The notes under the pieces were generated by a model. That model was given only the letters and a program-made list of their open reading frames with translations. It had not been told where the DNA came from and did no database searches. Positions 50,850 to 58,968 of a stretch of DNA of 64,000 nucleotides are shown here, in pieces (within the stretch, counting starts at the first letter, position 1; every line of letters starts with the position of its first letter). Both the position numbers and the translations under genes were made by a program. Source of the stretch: Rhodococcus sp. Z13 (GTDB lineage Bacteria > Actinomycetota > Actinomycetes > Mycobacteriales > Mycobacteriaceae); assembly GCF_025837095.1 (NCBI RefSeq), contig NZ_CP107551.1, positions 4,272,668 to 4,336,667 on the forward strand. The letters run 5' to 3'.

Positions 50850-51245
50850 GTGGCACAGAAAGTGCGCGTCGAATACTTCGACGACATCGACGGTCAACCG
50901 ATCATGGACGGATTGGCCCAATCGTTCCGCATCACCATGGACGACGTCGAGTACGAACTCGATCTGCGGCCGGCGAACGCCGACAAGTTCTTGGCGGTCC
51001 TGCGCCCGTGGCTCGCCGAGAACGCCGCCGCCCGGAGCGGGCACAGCCGGCACACGGTCACCTCGAAGGCGGCCACCCCGCGCCGTCCGCGCCCCGAGCG
51101 CAAGCACAAGACGATTCCGCCCACCCGGTCGCCCGAACAACTCGCCGCGATCCGCCACTGGGCACGTAACAAGGGTTACGCCATCAGTTCTCGCGGCCGC
51201 ATCCCGCAGCACATCCTCGAGCAGTTCGAGGCCGCCCACTCCTGA
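50850..51245 (+). CDS. lsr2: Lsr2-type nucleoid-associated protein
   Basis: A 131-residue Lsr2 homologue, the actinobacterial functional counterpart of H-NS that silences AT-rich and acquired DNA. The N-terminal dimerisation domain (about 1-60) is followed by a basic linker (65-92), longer than in the usual protein of about 112 residues. The C-terminal DNA-binding domain has IRHWARNKGYAISSRGRIP with the minor-groove RGR at 115-117. The GTG start follows ACAAGGAGCAAAC. Rhodococci often have more than one lsr2; the longer linker suggests this may be a paralogue. A perfect hairpin follows the stop. Confidence 0.92.
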   Translation: MAQKVRVEYFDDIDGQPIMDGLAQSFRITMDDVEYELDLRPANADKFLAVLRPWLAENAAARSGHSRHTVTSKAATPRRPRPERKHKTIPPTRSPEQLAAIRHWARNKGYAISSRGRIPQHILEQFEAAHS

Positions 51246-51252
51246 GCACCAC

Positions 51253-51298
51253 CGATCGGCACCACCTCCACTCTCACGCGACGAGGTGGTGCCGATCG
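51253..51298. terminator. Bidirectional perfect hairpin between lsr2 and the FUSC gene
   Basis: CGATCGGCACCACCTC (51253-51268) and GAGGTGGTGCCGATCG (51283-51298) are perfect 16-bp complements. The stop codon of the convergent FUSC gene (51274-51276) lies in the 14-base loop, so its last codons make up the right arm. Confidence 0.7.
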
Positions 51299-52695
51299 TC
51301 GCGTCGGATGGTCACCGCAGCGACGATCACGCCCACCGCGACACCGATCAGCGTGTCGCCCACCCGGTCGACCGCGAGCTCGGTCCCGGCGTCTCCGCCG
51401 AGTCCGGTGAGCAGCAACGCCATTGCCGTCACACACACCGACGTGAGTCCGTAATTGCGCAGGACGAACAGCTCGGCCATCGTCTGGAACACCACGGCGG
51501 CGACGACGAGCGGCCAGTAGCCGAGATCGAGGGCCAGCAGCACCGCCGCGACGACCGCCCCACCGACGTTGCCCATCATGCGCTGGTGAGCGCGCTGAAC
51601 GGTGTTGCGGTAGTTCAGTCCCTGCAGCGCCGCCATCGCACCCATCGACGCCCACAGCGGGTGACCGAGGCCGCACAGGACGGCGAGCTGCGCGGCGAAC
51701 AGCGAGGCGAGCACGATCCGTCCCGTGCCGGCGAGCACGGCCTGTTCGGTCAGCCGCTCGAATCCCTCACCGACCGAACCTCGTACGGCCGAGGGCACGC
51801 GAGTACCGCGTGCGTCGACATGCGGGATGTCGATGTCGCGGCGGGCCTTTCGCAACTCGGCCTCGAAACGCAGGAAATCGTCGCATCGTTCGGCGACGGT
51901 CTCGTGCGAACCTTCGTCGACGACCGTCTCGGCCGCGTCGAGCAGCGCCAGCAGCTCCCGGATGTGGTCGTCGTCGCGCCGCGCGCAGGCCCCGACCACC
52001 TCGCGTGCCCGGACGATGCTCTGCCGGGCCGCAGGAACGGCCTGCGCACCTTGGGTTTCCAGGGACGACACCGCAGCGAGTGCGCGCGCCACCGCGATCC
52101 GCGCCGGCGAGTAGGGGTTGTAGAGGGCCGGGGCCATCGCGACCACCCAGCCGGCCACCGCGCCGAGTGCGGCCGCGGTGGTGACCAGCCGCACGTCCGC
52201 CCAGTCCGCGGCGAAACCCGAGGCCCCGGCCGCAGCGAACACGAGGATCACCGGTCCGGGACCCACGAGCCGGAAGGCGGTGAACAGCCAGAAGGCCAGT
52301 CCGGCGCCGAGGGAGATCACCAGGATCTGCAGCTCCATCGGGGCGCCGAGCGCCCCGAGTGCCGCACCGAGGGCGGTGTAGGCGGTGATCCCCGCCCCCA
52401 CCCACGGCAGTCTCACCGCGCGGCTCGGATACGGCTCGTAGCGCAGGAAGGCGCTCGAGAGTGCGCCGAGCGCGGCGAAGCCCGCGACGTGGGTGTATCC
52501 GAGCAGGCCGCCACCCACGAGGGCGATGGTCGTCGCGAGACCGACGCGCAGGGCCACGGCGACCGTGGGGTCGGGGCGCCGCATCTCGAGGGCGTCCCTC
52601 CACGCGGTCGCCGACACCGAGTGCGCCAGTGCCGCTCGGGCGTGGTGCAGGCGGGCTCGGTCGACGGTTGGCCGGAGGAGCAGCATGTGCTCCAT
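51274..52695 (-). CDS. FUSC-family (fusaric acid resistance-like) membrane protein
   Basis: A 473-residue protein with two blocks of transmembrane helices (about 45-190 and 320-460) flanking a cytoplasmic helical region. The layout is typical of FUSC/YccS-type putative efflux proteins. GHPLWASMGAMAALQGLNYRNTVQRAHQRMMGNVGG is the conserved segment of the second block. It may export aromatic acids or toxic weak acids; the substrate is unknown. It is divergent from a MarR gene across a short AT-rich region, suggesting MarR control. Confidence 0.82.
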   Translation of the reverse strand: MEHMLLLRPTVDRARLHHARAALAHSVSATAWRDALEMRRPDPTVAVALRVGLATTIALVGGGLLGYTHVAGFAALGALSSAFLRYEPYPSRAVRLPWVGAGITAYTALGAALGALGAPMELQILVISLGAGLAFWLFTAFRLVGPGPVILVFAAAGASGFAADWADVRLVTTAAALGAVAGWVVAMAPALYNPYSPARIAVARALAAVSSLETQGAQAVPAARQSIVRAREVVGACARRDDDHIRELLALLDAAETVVDEGSHETVAERCDDFLRFEAELRKARRDIDIPHVDARGTRVPSAVRGSVGEGFERLTEQAVLAGTGRIVLASLFAAQLAVLCGLGHPLWASMGAMAALQGLNYRNTVQRAHQRMMGNVGGAVVAAVLLALDLGYWPLVVAAVVFQTMAELFVLRNYGLTSVCVTAMALLLTGLGGDAGTELAVDRVGDTLIGVAVGVIVAAVTIRRDDRHHLVA

Positions 52696-52757
52696 CGTAA
52701 TAATTCGTTTGTAAAATATCTATGAAACTTCGGGCTCCGGACCGTTAGAATGGCCAC

Positions 52758-53270
52758 ATGCCGCCCGAGAGCCCTCAGCCCGATTACGTCGATCGCGTAC
52801 GACTCGGTTGGGAGGCCCGGTATCCGGATCTCGACGTCCGTCCCATCGACGTGATCGGCCGCATCACCCGCATCGGCGCTCTCGCTCTCGCCCACTTCGA
52901 CCGGGAACTCGAGACCAGCGGGATCAGCCGCACCGAGTTCGAGGTCCTCAGCGCGCTCGCCCGCAGCGACCGTCCGTTGCGCGCGAGCGAGGTCACCTCC
53001 GTCACGGGCATCTCCGGGGCGTCGACCACCAAGCACACCGAACGTCTCGCCAAGCTCGGCTTCGTGGAACGCCGGCGCCTCGAACGCGACGGCCGGGTCG
53101 TCCTGCTCTCGCTCACCGACGCGGGCCGCGAGGTGGTCGAGACCGAACTTCCGCGCCGGCTCGCACGGGAGAGGCAGATGCTCGACGGTCTCGACGAGAA
53201 CGAACTCTCGACGCTGTCGCACCTGCTGCGGCGGATCGCGCACAACGTCGAGAGCCGGTATCCCGGCTGA
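52758..53270 (+). CDS. MarR-family transcriptional regulator
   Basis: A 170-residue winged-helix regulator. The recognition region RASEVTSVTGISGASTTKHTERLAKLGFVERR and wing ERDGRVVLLSLTDAG (about 75-115) are clear, with dimerisation helices at both ends. The 62-base divergent region contains AT-rich sequence (TAATAATTCGTTTG and neighbours), unusual for this genome, that probably holds both promoters and the operator. MarR proteins commonly repress a neighbouring efflux gene and release on binding phenolic ligands. The FUSC gene is the likely target. A tandem repeat array begins four bases after its stop. Confidence 0.88.
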   Translation: MPPESPQPDYVDRVRLGWEARYPDLDVRPIDVIGRITRIGALALAHFDRELETSGISRTEFEVLSALARSDRPLRASEVTSVTGISGASTTKHTERLAKLGFVERRRLERDGRVVLLSLTDAGREVVETELPRRLARERQMLDGLDENELSTLSHLLRRIAHNVESRYPG

Positions 53271-53274
53271 CGAC

Positions 53275-53401
53275 GGTCAGGGCATCTCCCCTCCCTGACG
53301 AAGGTCAGGGCATCTCCCCTCCCTGACGAAGGTCAGGGCATCTCCCCTCCCTGACGAAGGTCAGGGCATCTCCCCTCCCTGACGAAGCTCAGGGCATCTC
53401 C
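53275..53401. repeat. 28-bp tandem repeat array, four full copies plus a partial, between convergent genes
   Basis: Copies start at 53275, 53303, 53331 and 53359, and a fifth, diverging copy at 53387 forms the 3' end of the minus-strand gene at 53389. Each unit contains GTCAGGG and CCCTGAC arms that can form a 7-bp hairpin. The array looks like repeated duplication of that gene's last codons and stop. The repeats abut directly with no spacers. Confidence 0.95.
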
Positions 53402-53904
53402 ACAGTCTCGGCCCGTTCGATCTCGCCGATGGCGCGGCGCAGGTACGGCTCGGGGGCGACGCGTCGTGCGGCCGCGAGGTCGGCGACGACGAGCAGTCCG
53501 GCGGCGAGGTAACGCCGCGGCTGAATCCGCGGGCGCGGGGCGTGGGGATCGGACACTCCGAGCGTGCCGGTGAGCACCTCCACGACCGCCTCGGGTTCGA
53601 AGGAGGGCAGCCAGCGCATCCCCGAGCGCACGGTGCGTTCGAGGACGGCCTGCACGTCCTCACCGGTGAGGCCGTCGGGGTGCAGTTCCTCGAGCAGTTC
53701 GCGGACCATGCCGGCGTGGACGGCGGTGACCTGCTCGTAGGGAAGGTCGACCAGCGTGTCGACGGCCTCGTCGAAGTTCTCGGCCGATTCGGTGCGTACG
53801 GCGGTGAGGGCGTCCACGGTGGCCGTGGCGATCTCCCGCGGGGTCTTCGGCCAGTGGTCGGGCCACACAGCGTTCTCCTCGTCTCTCCCGGTCTTCTCGC
53901 TCAC
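53389..53904 (-). CDS. Conserved hypothetical protein coupled to DUF72
   Basis: From the GTG at 53904 the product has 171 residues and is soluble and acidic. Recognisable parts are WPKTPREIATATVDALTAVR, a helical middle, and a C-terminal RRYLAAGLLVVADLAAARRV. I do not recognise a domain. The start overlaps the DUF72 stop (GTGA), so the two are translationally coupled and may act together. Its last codons lie in the partial fifth copy of the 28-bp repeat array. Confidence 0.7.
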   Translation of the reverse strand: MSEKTGRDEENAVWPDHWPKTPREIATATVDALTAVRTESAENFDEAVDTLVDLPYEQVTAVHAGMVRELLEELHPDGLTGEDVQAVLERTVRSGMRWLPSFEPEAVVEVLTGTLGVSDPHAPRPRIQPRRYLAAGLLVVADLAAARRVAPEPYLRRAIGEIERAETVEMP

Positions 53905-54713
53905 AGGCAGGACTGCAGAGCGAGTGCGTCGTGCGGTGCCCAGCCTTTCATGTCGTTGTCGAAGTAGACGTAGACGTCCTGTCCGTCGTGGAGCCATCCG
54001 CGGATCCGTCCGGCCCATTCGTCGAGGACCTCGGGGGTGTACCCGCTCGCGTAGATCTCCTCGTCGCCGTGCAGCCGGACGTAGACGAAGTCGCTGGTGA
54101 CGTCGGTGAGGAAGGGGAACCGGCCGGCGGTGTCGGCGACGACGAGCCCGATGTCGTACGCGCGCAGCAGATCCACCGCCTCGGGGGTCGCGAGGTCGGG
54201 ATGACGCACCTCGAGGGCGTGCCGGAGGGGACGGTCGGCGTCGGTCTCCACCCACGCGCGGCCGGAGGGGATCTTGTCGGTGTGACGGGCGGCCAGTTCG
54301 GCGGCCGCCGTCGTGGTGCGGGGCAACCGGTCGAAGAAACCGGTGAGCCGGTCCTCGTCGAAGCCGAGGCTCGGGGGCAGCTGCCACAGCAGCGGGCCGA
54401 GTTTCGGGCCGAGGGCGAGGACACCCGAGGCGAAGAAGTTGGCGAGGGCGTCGTCGACGTTCCCGAGCCGTTTGACGTGGGTGACGTAGCGGCCACCCTT
54501 GACGGCGAAGACGAAGTCGTCGGGGGCGGCGTCGCGCCACGAGATGTAGCTGGAGGGCCGCTGCAGGGAGTAGAACGAGCCGTTGATCTCGACGGAGCCG
54601 AACCGTGCGGCGGCGTAGGCGAGTTCGTCGCGCTGCACGAGTCCTTCGGGATAGAAGTCACCGCGCCAGGAGGGATAACGCCACCCGGAGATACCGATGC
54701 GCGCGGTCGCCAC
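53901..54713 (-). CDS. DUF72-family TIM-barrel protein (YecE-like)
   Basis: A 270-residue DUF72 protein. The hallmark N-terminus IGISGWRYPSWRGDFYPEGL is followed by EINGSFYSLQRPSSYISW, FAVKGGRYVTH, and YVRLHGDEEIYASGYTPEVLDEW. It ends with DVYVYFDNDMKGWAPHDAL. The family is widespread and structurally a TIM barrel, but its biochemical role is not settled. The GTG start is used. The downstream gene overlaps it by four bases. Confidence 0.9.
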   Translation of the reverse strand: MATARIGISGWRYPSWRGDFYPEGLVQRDELAYAAARFGSVEINGSFYSLQRPSSYISWRDAAPDDFVFAVKGGRYVTHVKRLGNVDDALANFFASGVLALGPKLGPLLWQLPPSLGFDEDRLTGFFDRLPRTTTAAAELAARHTDKIPSGRAWVETDADRPLRHALEVRHPDLATPEAVDLLRAYDIGLVVADTAGRFPFLTDVTSDFVYVRLHGDEEIYASGYTPEVLDEWAGRIRGWLHDGQDVYVYFDNDMKGWAPHDALALQSCL

Positions 54714-54817
54714 GTTCCGAGCGTAACCGCGCTTGCGCGTTTATCCCGCATACCGACCGCGGGGAGCTTACGCTGTGGGGCGATACAAGATCATGACTTC
54801 ACACGCCAGGAGCTGTC

Positions 54818-55402
54818 ATGTCCACGAGTTCCACTTCTTCTCCCGCAGGTCCCTTCGCCGCCCTCTTCAAACAGATCTGGTGGGTCGTGCTGCTGCGCGG
54901 CATCCTCGCCGTGCTCTTCGGCGTCATCGCGCTGGCGTGGCCCGGCATCACGGTGTGGGCCCTCGTCGTGGTGTTCGCCGCCTACTCCATCGTCGACGGC
55001 ATCGTCCTGGCGGTGCAGTCCGTCCGCGACAAGGCCGAGGGCTGGGGCTGGTGGCTCGCGATGGGCGTCGTCTCCGTCATCGCCGGTCTCGTCGCCCTGT
55101 TCTGGCCCGGCATCACGGCGCTCGTGCTGCTGTACGTGATCGCGTTCTACGCCATCCTGTTCGGTATCACCGGCATCGTCGGCGGAATCCGGTTCCGCAA
55201 GCTCCACGAATCCGGGTGGGTGTGGTCGGTGCTCGCCGGTGTGATCGCGGTGTTGTTCGGCATCGTGCTGCTGATCTTCCCCGGTGAGGGCATCCTCGGC
55301 CTGATCGTCCTTCTCGGTATCTACGCGATCCTCTTCGGTGTGCTGCTGATCGTCCTGGCTTTCCAGGTGCGCAGCGCCGCGAAGAAGGCCGGCGTCATCT
55401 GA
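54818..55402 (+). CDS. HdeD/DUF308-family membrane protein
   Basis: A 194-residue protein with about six short hydrophobic helices built from three similar two-helix units. LLRGILAVLFGVIALAWPG, VVSVIAGLVALFWPG and VLAGVIAVLFGIVLLIFPG are internal repeats. This is the HdeD/DUF308 pattern; in enterobacteria HdeD is linked to acid resistance, but the actinobacterial role is unknown. CCAGGAGCTGTC precedes the ATG. It is divergent from the DUF72 gene and convergent with the PPOX gene. Confidence 0.88.
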   Translation: MSTSSTSSPAGPFAALFKQIWWVVLLRGILAVLFGVIALAWPGITVWALVVVFAAYSIVDGIVLAVQSVRDKAEGWGWWLAMGVVSVIAGLVALFWPGITALVLLYVIAFYAILFGITGIVGGIRFRKLHESGWVWSVLAGVIAVLFGIVLLIFPGEGILGLIVLLGIYAILFGVLLIVLAFQVRSAAKKAGVI

Positions 55403-55421
55403 TCGCCGGCCCTCCCCGGGG

Positions 55422-55829
55422 TCAGGCGTTCCTCAGCCGGCCCCATGCGTGCCAGTGGTCGATCTCGATCCACGCGCTCACCCGCTTGCGTTCGCGCATG
55501 TGGTACGGCTGACCGGTGTAGTGGTTCGCGATCCGATCGATATCCGTCAGGGACGGGTCGTCGACGAATTCGACGACCCGTCCCTGAATGCTCACGTGGG
55601 TGATCCAGTCGTCCGGGTCCATCGCAGACAGGCTCACCCGCGGGTCGTTGCGCAGGTATTCGAGCCGCTTGCGGCCCTCGTCCATGTTCACGAGGATCCG
55701 GCCGTTCTCGTAGAGGTACCAGGTGGGGACGGAGACGGGATGACCATCGGCGCGGAGCGAGCTGATGGTCGCGTAGTTGGGCCGGGCGAGGAACTCGGCG
55801 ACGGCCTCGGGGAGAGGTGGTTTCGGCAC
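55422..55829 (-). CDS. PPOX-class flavin/F420-dependent oxidoreductase-like protein
   Basis: A 135-residue split beta-barrel protein of the pyridoxamine-phosphate-oxidase-like class. Typical segments are FLARPNYATISSLRADGHPVSVPTW, INxD-like VNMDEGRKRLEYLRNDPRVSLSAMDPDD, and a final WIEIDHWHAWG. Actinobacterial relatives of this size (Rv1155-like) use deazaflavin F420 or FMN. The cofactor here is unproven. The GTG at 55829 follows AAAGGG and is preferred to longer frames. Confidence 0.85.
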   Translation of the reverse strand: MPKPPLPEAVAEFLARPNYATISSLRADGHPVSVPTWYLYENGRILVNMDEGRKRLEYLRNDPRVSLSAMDPDDWITHVSIQGRVVEFVDDPSLTDIDRIANHYTGQPYHMRERKRVSAWIEIDHWHAWGRLRNA

Positions 55830-55970
55830 GGTACGCCCTTTCTCGATCGACAACGTCGTACATGTGGACCCTAAGCCCCGGAGTTCCCGGGACCGAATAC
55901 GTCCGAAACCGTCCCGGAGGGTGCATGGGCGTCCGACCATGGAGGGCGACGTCCACGGAAGGAGAGGGTT

Positions 55971-56300
55971 ATGCCGCGCTATCTCTGGCAGGTGACCTAC
56001 ACCGCCGACGGGGCACGGGGGATGCTCGCGGACGGCGGGACGTCCCGCCGGGACGCCATCGTGCGGATGGTGGAGAGCGTCGGCGGGACGGTCGATTCGG
56101 TGCACTTCGCGCTCGGGGGTCACGATCTGTACGTGATCGGTGAGGTGCCCGACGAGATCGCCGCCGCGACACTCGAACTCCGCACCATCGCGTCGGGGGC
56201 CGCACGTTCCCTCCCGATAGCGTTGCTCACCCCGGAGCAGGTCGACGAGGCCGCGCGCCGCGACACGGCCTACCGGTCGCCGGGAAGCGCGGAGGGCTGA
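55971..56300 (+). CDS. GYD domain-containing protein
   Basis: A 109-residue protein of the small ferredoxin-like GYD family. It starts PRYLWQVTYTADGARGMLADGG and contains SVGGTVDSVHFALGGHDLYVIGEVPD, the region carrying the family's conserved (G)xxD/Y element. The function of the family is not established; an oligomeric alpha-beta fold is expected. AAGGAGAGGG precedes the ATG. It is a single gene between divergent PPOX and co-directional MFS genes. Confidence 0.85.
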   Translation: MPRYLWQVTYTADGARGMLADGGTSRRDAIVRMVESVGGTVDSVHFALGGHDLYVIGEVPDEIAAATLELRTIASGAARSLPIALLTPEQVDEAARRDTAYRSPGSAEG

Positions 56301-56380
56301 CGGGGACCTCGTCCGCCGGTCCGCACACCGCTGGGTAGGGTCTGCTCATCCCCTTACTTTCCCGAAGAAAGTGAACCGTG

Positions 56381-57673
56381 ATGAGTGTGCGCTCGACCCG
56401 GCGCAGCAACAACCGCATCGCCGGCATCCACCCCGCCTGGTGGGTGGCGGCGGTGGCGTTCCTCGCCCTGTTCGGTGCCGCCGGATTCCGCGCCGCCCCC
56501 GGCGCGCTCATGGTGCCGCTGCACCACGAGTTCGGCTGGTCGACGAGCGTCATGTCGCTCGCGGTGAGCATCAACCTCGTCCTCTTCGGGCTCGTCGCCC
56601 CGTTCGCCGCCGCCCTCATGGACCGCTTCGGCATGCGCCGGGTGATCTCCGCGGCCCTGTGCCTGGTGGCCCTCGGCGCGGGCGGCAGCGTCGCCATGAC
56701 CGCCTCGTGGCAACTGCTCGTGTTCTGGGGACTGCTGATCGGCACCGGCACCGGGTCGATGGCCCTGGTGCTGGCGGCCACCATCTCGGACCGGTGGTTC
56801 GTCGAACGCCGCGGCCTGGTGATGGGCATCCTCACCGCCGGGTCGGCGACCGGGCAGCTCGTGATCCTCCCACCCGTGGCCGCCCTCGCGGAGAACGTCG
56901 GGTGGCGTCCGGCCTCCCTCGTGATCGCCGCGGCGGCACTGGTCGTCGTGCCCCTGGTGTGGGCGGTGATCCGCGACGATCCCGCCGAGCGCGGCGTACT
57001 GCCCTATGGCGCGGATCCCGGAACGTACGTCCCGCCGGCCCGGACGGCCGGCGGCGCCGTCACACGGGCACTCGAAGGGCTCGCATTCGCGGTGCACCAC
57101 CGCGCGTTCTGGGCGCTGGCCCTCGCCTTCGCCATCTGCGGCGCCACCACCAACGGGCTCGTCGGCATCCACTTCATCCCCTCGGCCCACGACCACGGCA
57201 TGCCCACCACCACGGCCGCGAGCCTCATGGCCACCGTCGGGGTGTTCGACATCGTCGGCACCATCGCCTCCGGGTGGCTGACCGACAAGTTCGACCCGCG
57301 CAAGCTGCTGGCCTTCTACTACACCTTCCGCGGTGTCGGCCTGCTCCTGCTGCCCTGGCTGCTGCAGGAGTCGGTGCACCCCAGCATGATCCTGTTCGTC
57401 GTGGTGTACGGGCTGGACTGGGTCGCCACCGTCCCGCCGACGGCGATGCTGTGCCGCCGGATCTTCGGGACGCGCGGCACCATCGTGTTCGGCTGGGTGT
57501 TCGCCTCCCACCAGGTCGGCGCCGCGATCGCGGCCTTCGCCGCCGGTGTCGCCCGCGACTCCTTCGGCACCTACACCTACGCGTGGTGGGGCGGCGCGGC
57601 CCTGTGCGGGATCGCCGCGTCGCTGTCGATCCTCACCCGCGGACGCGACGGCGACCGGACCGAAATGCCCTGA
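56381..57673 (+). CDS. Major facilitator superfamily transporter
   Basis: A 430-residue, 12-helix MFS protein (an adjacent GTG at 56378 would add one residue). FAAALMDRFGMRRV is the helix 2-3 loop motif, WFVERRGLVMGI the helix 4-5 region, and SGWLTDKFDPRKLLAF the repeat motif in the second half. The sequence resembles the oxalate/formate antiporter-like and monocarboxylate-like branch. The substrate is not known. It lies 49 bases before the lipoprotein gene in the same direction, so the two could be cotranscribed. Confidence 0.87.
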   Translation: MSVRSTRRSNNRIAGIHPAWWVAAVAFLALFGAAGFRAAPGALMVPLHHEFGWSTSVMSLAVSINLVLFGLVAPFAAALMDRFGMRRVISAALCLVALGAGGSVAMTASWQLLVFWGLLIGTGTGSMALVLAATISDRWFVERRGLVMGILTAGSATGQLVILPPVAALAENVGWRPASLVIAAAALVVVPLVWAVIRDDPAERGVLPYGADPGTYVPPARTAGGAVTRALEGLAFAVHHRAFWALALAFAICGATTNGLVGIHFIPSAHDHGMPTTTAASLMATVGVFDIVGTIASGWLTDKFDPRKLLAFYYTFRGVGLLLLPWLLQESVHPSMILFVVVYGLDWVATVPPTAMLCRRIFGTRGTIVFGWVFASHQVGAAIAAFAAGVARDSFGTYTYAWWGGAALCGIAASLSILTRGRDGDRTEMP

Positions 57674-57722
57674 ACGAGCGGTTCGCGCGGTATCGGGGCA
57701 GGGGACCTGGCACACTCCCTGC

Positions 57723-58955
57723 ATGCTTCTCGGACGGAAGGCCCCGGCGCTGCTCTGCGCTCTCGGGATCCTGTGCGCCTGTTCGTCGCCGGGTGACGAC
57801 CCGGCCGTCGCGGGGACACCTACCACGACGTCCTCGGCGCAGGCCGACGCGATCACTCGGATCGTCGAGGAGGCAATGGCGGACCGGCACCTGCGCGCGG
57901 TACTCGTGCAGGTCTCCGAGGGTGGCGAGGAGATCGTCACCCGCGCCTTCGGAGAGTCGATGACGGGGGTCCCCGCGACCACCGACATGCACTTCCGCAA
58001 CGGCGCCGTGGCCATCTCCTACGTGGCGACGGTGCTGCTGCAACTCGTCGACGAGGGGGTGGTGGGTCTCGACGACACCGTCGCGCAGTGGCTGCCGGAC
58101 ATCCCGCACACCGATCGGGTGACCCTCCGTCAGCTCGCGCAGATGACCTCCGGCTATCCGGATTACGTGCTCGGCAACGACGAGTTCTCCACCGCGATCT
58201 ACGCGGATCCGTTCCGCGCCTGGACGCCCGAGGAGATCCTCCCCTACGCGACGACGGAACCGCTTCTCTACGAACCGGGCACCAACTGGAACTACGCGCA
58301 CACCGACTACGTGATCCTCGGGCTCGCCCTGGAACGGATCACCGGCCGGCCCGTCGACGAGCTGATCCGGGAACGCGTCCTCGAACCGCTCGGGCTCGAC
58401 GACACCGTGGCCTCGCAGACCGCGACGGTACCGGAGCCGGTGCTGCACGCCTTCAGTTCCGAACGCCGCGAATTCCTCGGAGTTCCTGCGGGAACCGGGT
58501 TCTACGAGGAGAGCACCTTCTGGAACCCGTCGTGGACGCTCACCGAGGGTGCCGTGCAGACCAGCACCATCGGCGATCTGCACCGCTCCGCCGTGGCCGT
58601 CGGCACCGGCGAGTTGCTGTCCGACGAGTCGTACGCGGCGATGACCTCGACGGCCCTGCGTGGGCACACGCACGCCCAGCCGGACTGCCCCACCTGTTTC
58701 GAGCAGTCCGAGGCGTACACCTACGGGCTCGGTGTGGTGATCACCGGCGACTGGCTGATGCAGAACCCGATGTTCGGTGGCTACTCCGCCGTGTCGGCCT
58801 ATCTGCCCGACGAGGAGGTCGCGGTCGCCGTCGCGGTCACCTACGCCCCGGAGGCCTTCGACGACACCGGTGGGTACACGAACCAGGCCGACACACTGTT
58901 CCGGCGGATCGCCGCCGAGGTCGCCCCGGAGCACGCCCCGCCGGAACACCGCTAG
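57723..58955 (+). CDS. Beta-lactamase-fold lipoprotein lacking the catalytic triad (pseudoenzyme)
   Basis: A 410-residue exported lipoprotein with signal peptide and lipobox Cys at about 20 (LCAC). The body aligns with serine beta-lactamase/DD-peptidase-like hydrolases: LAQMTSGYPDYV, PGTNWNYAHTDYVILGLALERITGRP, and a late FGGYSAVSAYLP. The SxxK nucleophile motif is replaced by GAVAI at 94-98 (Ser to Ala, Lys to Ile), YxN by YAH at 191-193, and no HTG/KTG motif is seen. It therefore cannot use the usual mechanism and probably binds, rather than cleaves, a cell-envelope ligand. The frame is intact, so it is not a decayed gene. Confidence 0.82.
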   Translation: MLLGRKAPALLCALGILCACSSPGDDPAVAGTPTTTSSAQADAITRIVEEAMADRHLRAVLVQVSEGGEEIVTRAFGESMTGVPATTDMHFRNGAVAISYVATVLLQLVDEGVVGLDDTVAQWLPDIPHTDRVTLRQLAQMTSGYPDYVLGNDEFSTAIYADPFRAWTPEEILPYATTEPLLYEPGTNWNYAHTDYVILGLALERITGRPVDELIRERVLEPLGLDDTVASQTATVPEPVLHAFSSERREFLGVPAGTGFYEESTFWNPSWTLTEGAVQTSTIGDLHRSAVAVGTGELLSDESYAAMTSTALRGHTHAQPDCPTCFEQSEAYTYGLGVVITGDWLMQNPMFGGYSAVSAYLPDEEVAVAVAVTYAPEAFDDTGGYTNQADTLFRRIAAEVAPEHAPPEHR

Positions 58956-58968
58956 GCCGGAGACCGCT

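Noticed and set aside
53275-53401. Possible CRISPR array
   Set aside because: The 28-bp repeats abut directly with no spacers, number only four to five, and no cas genes are nearby.
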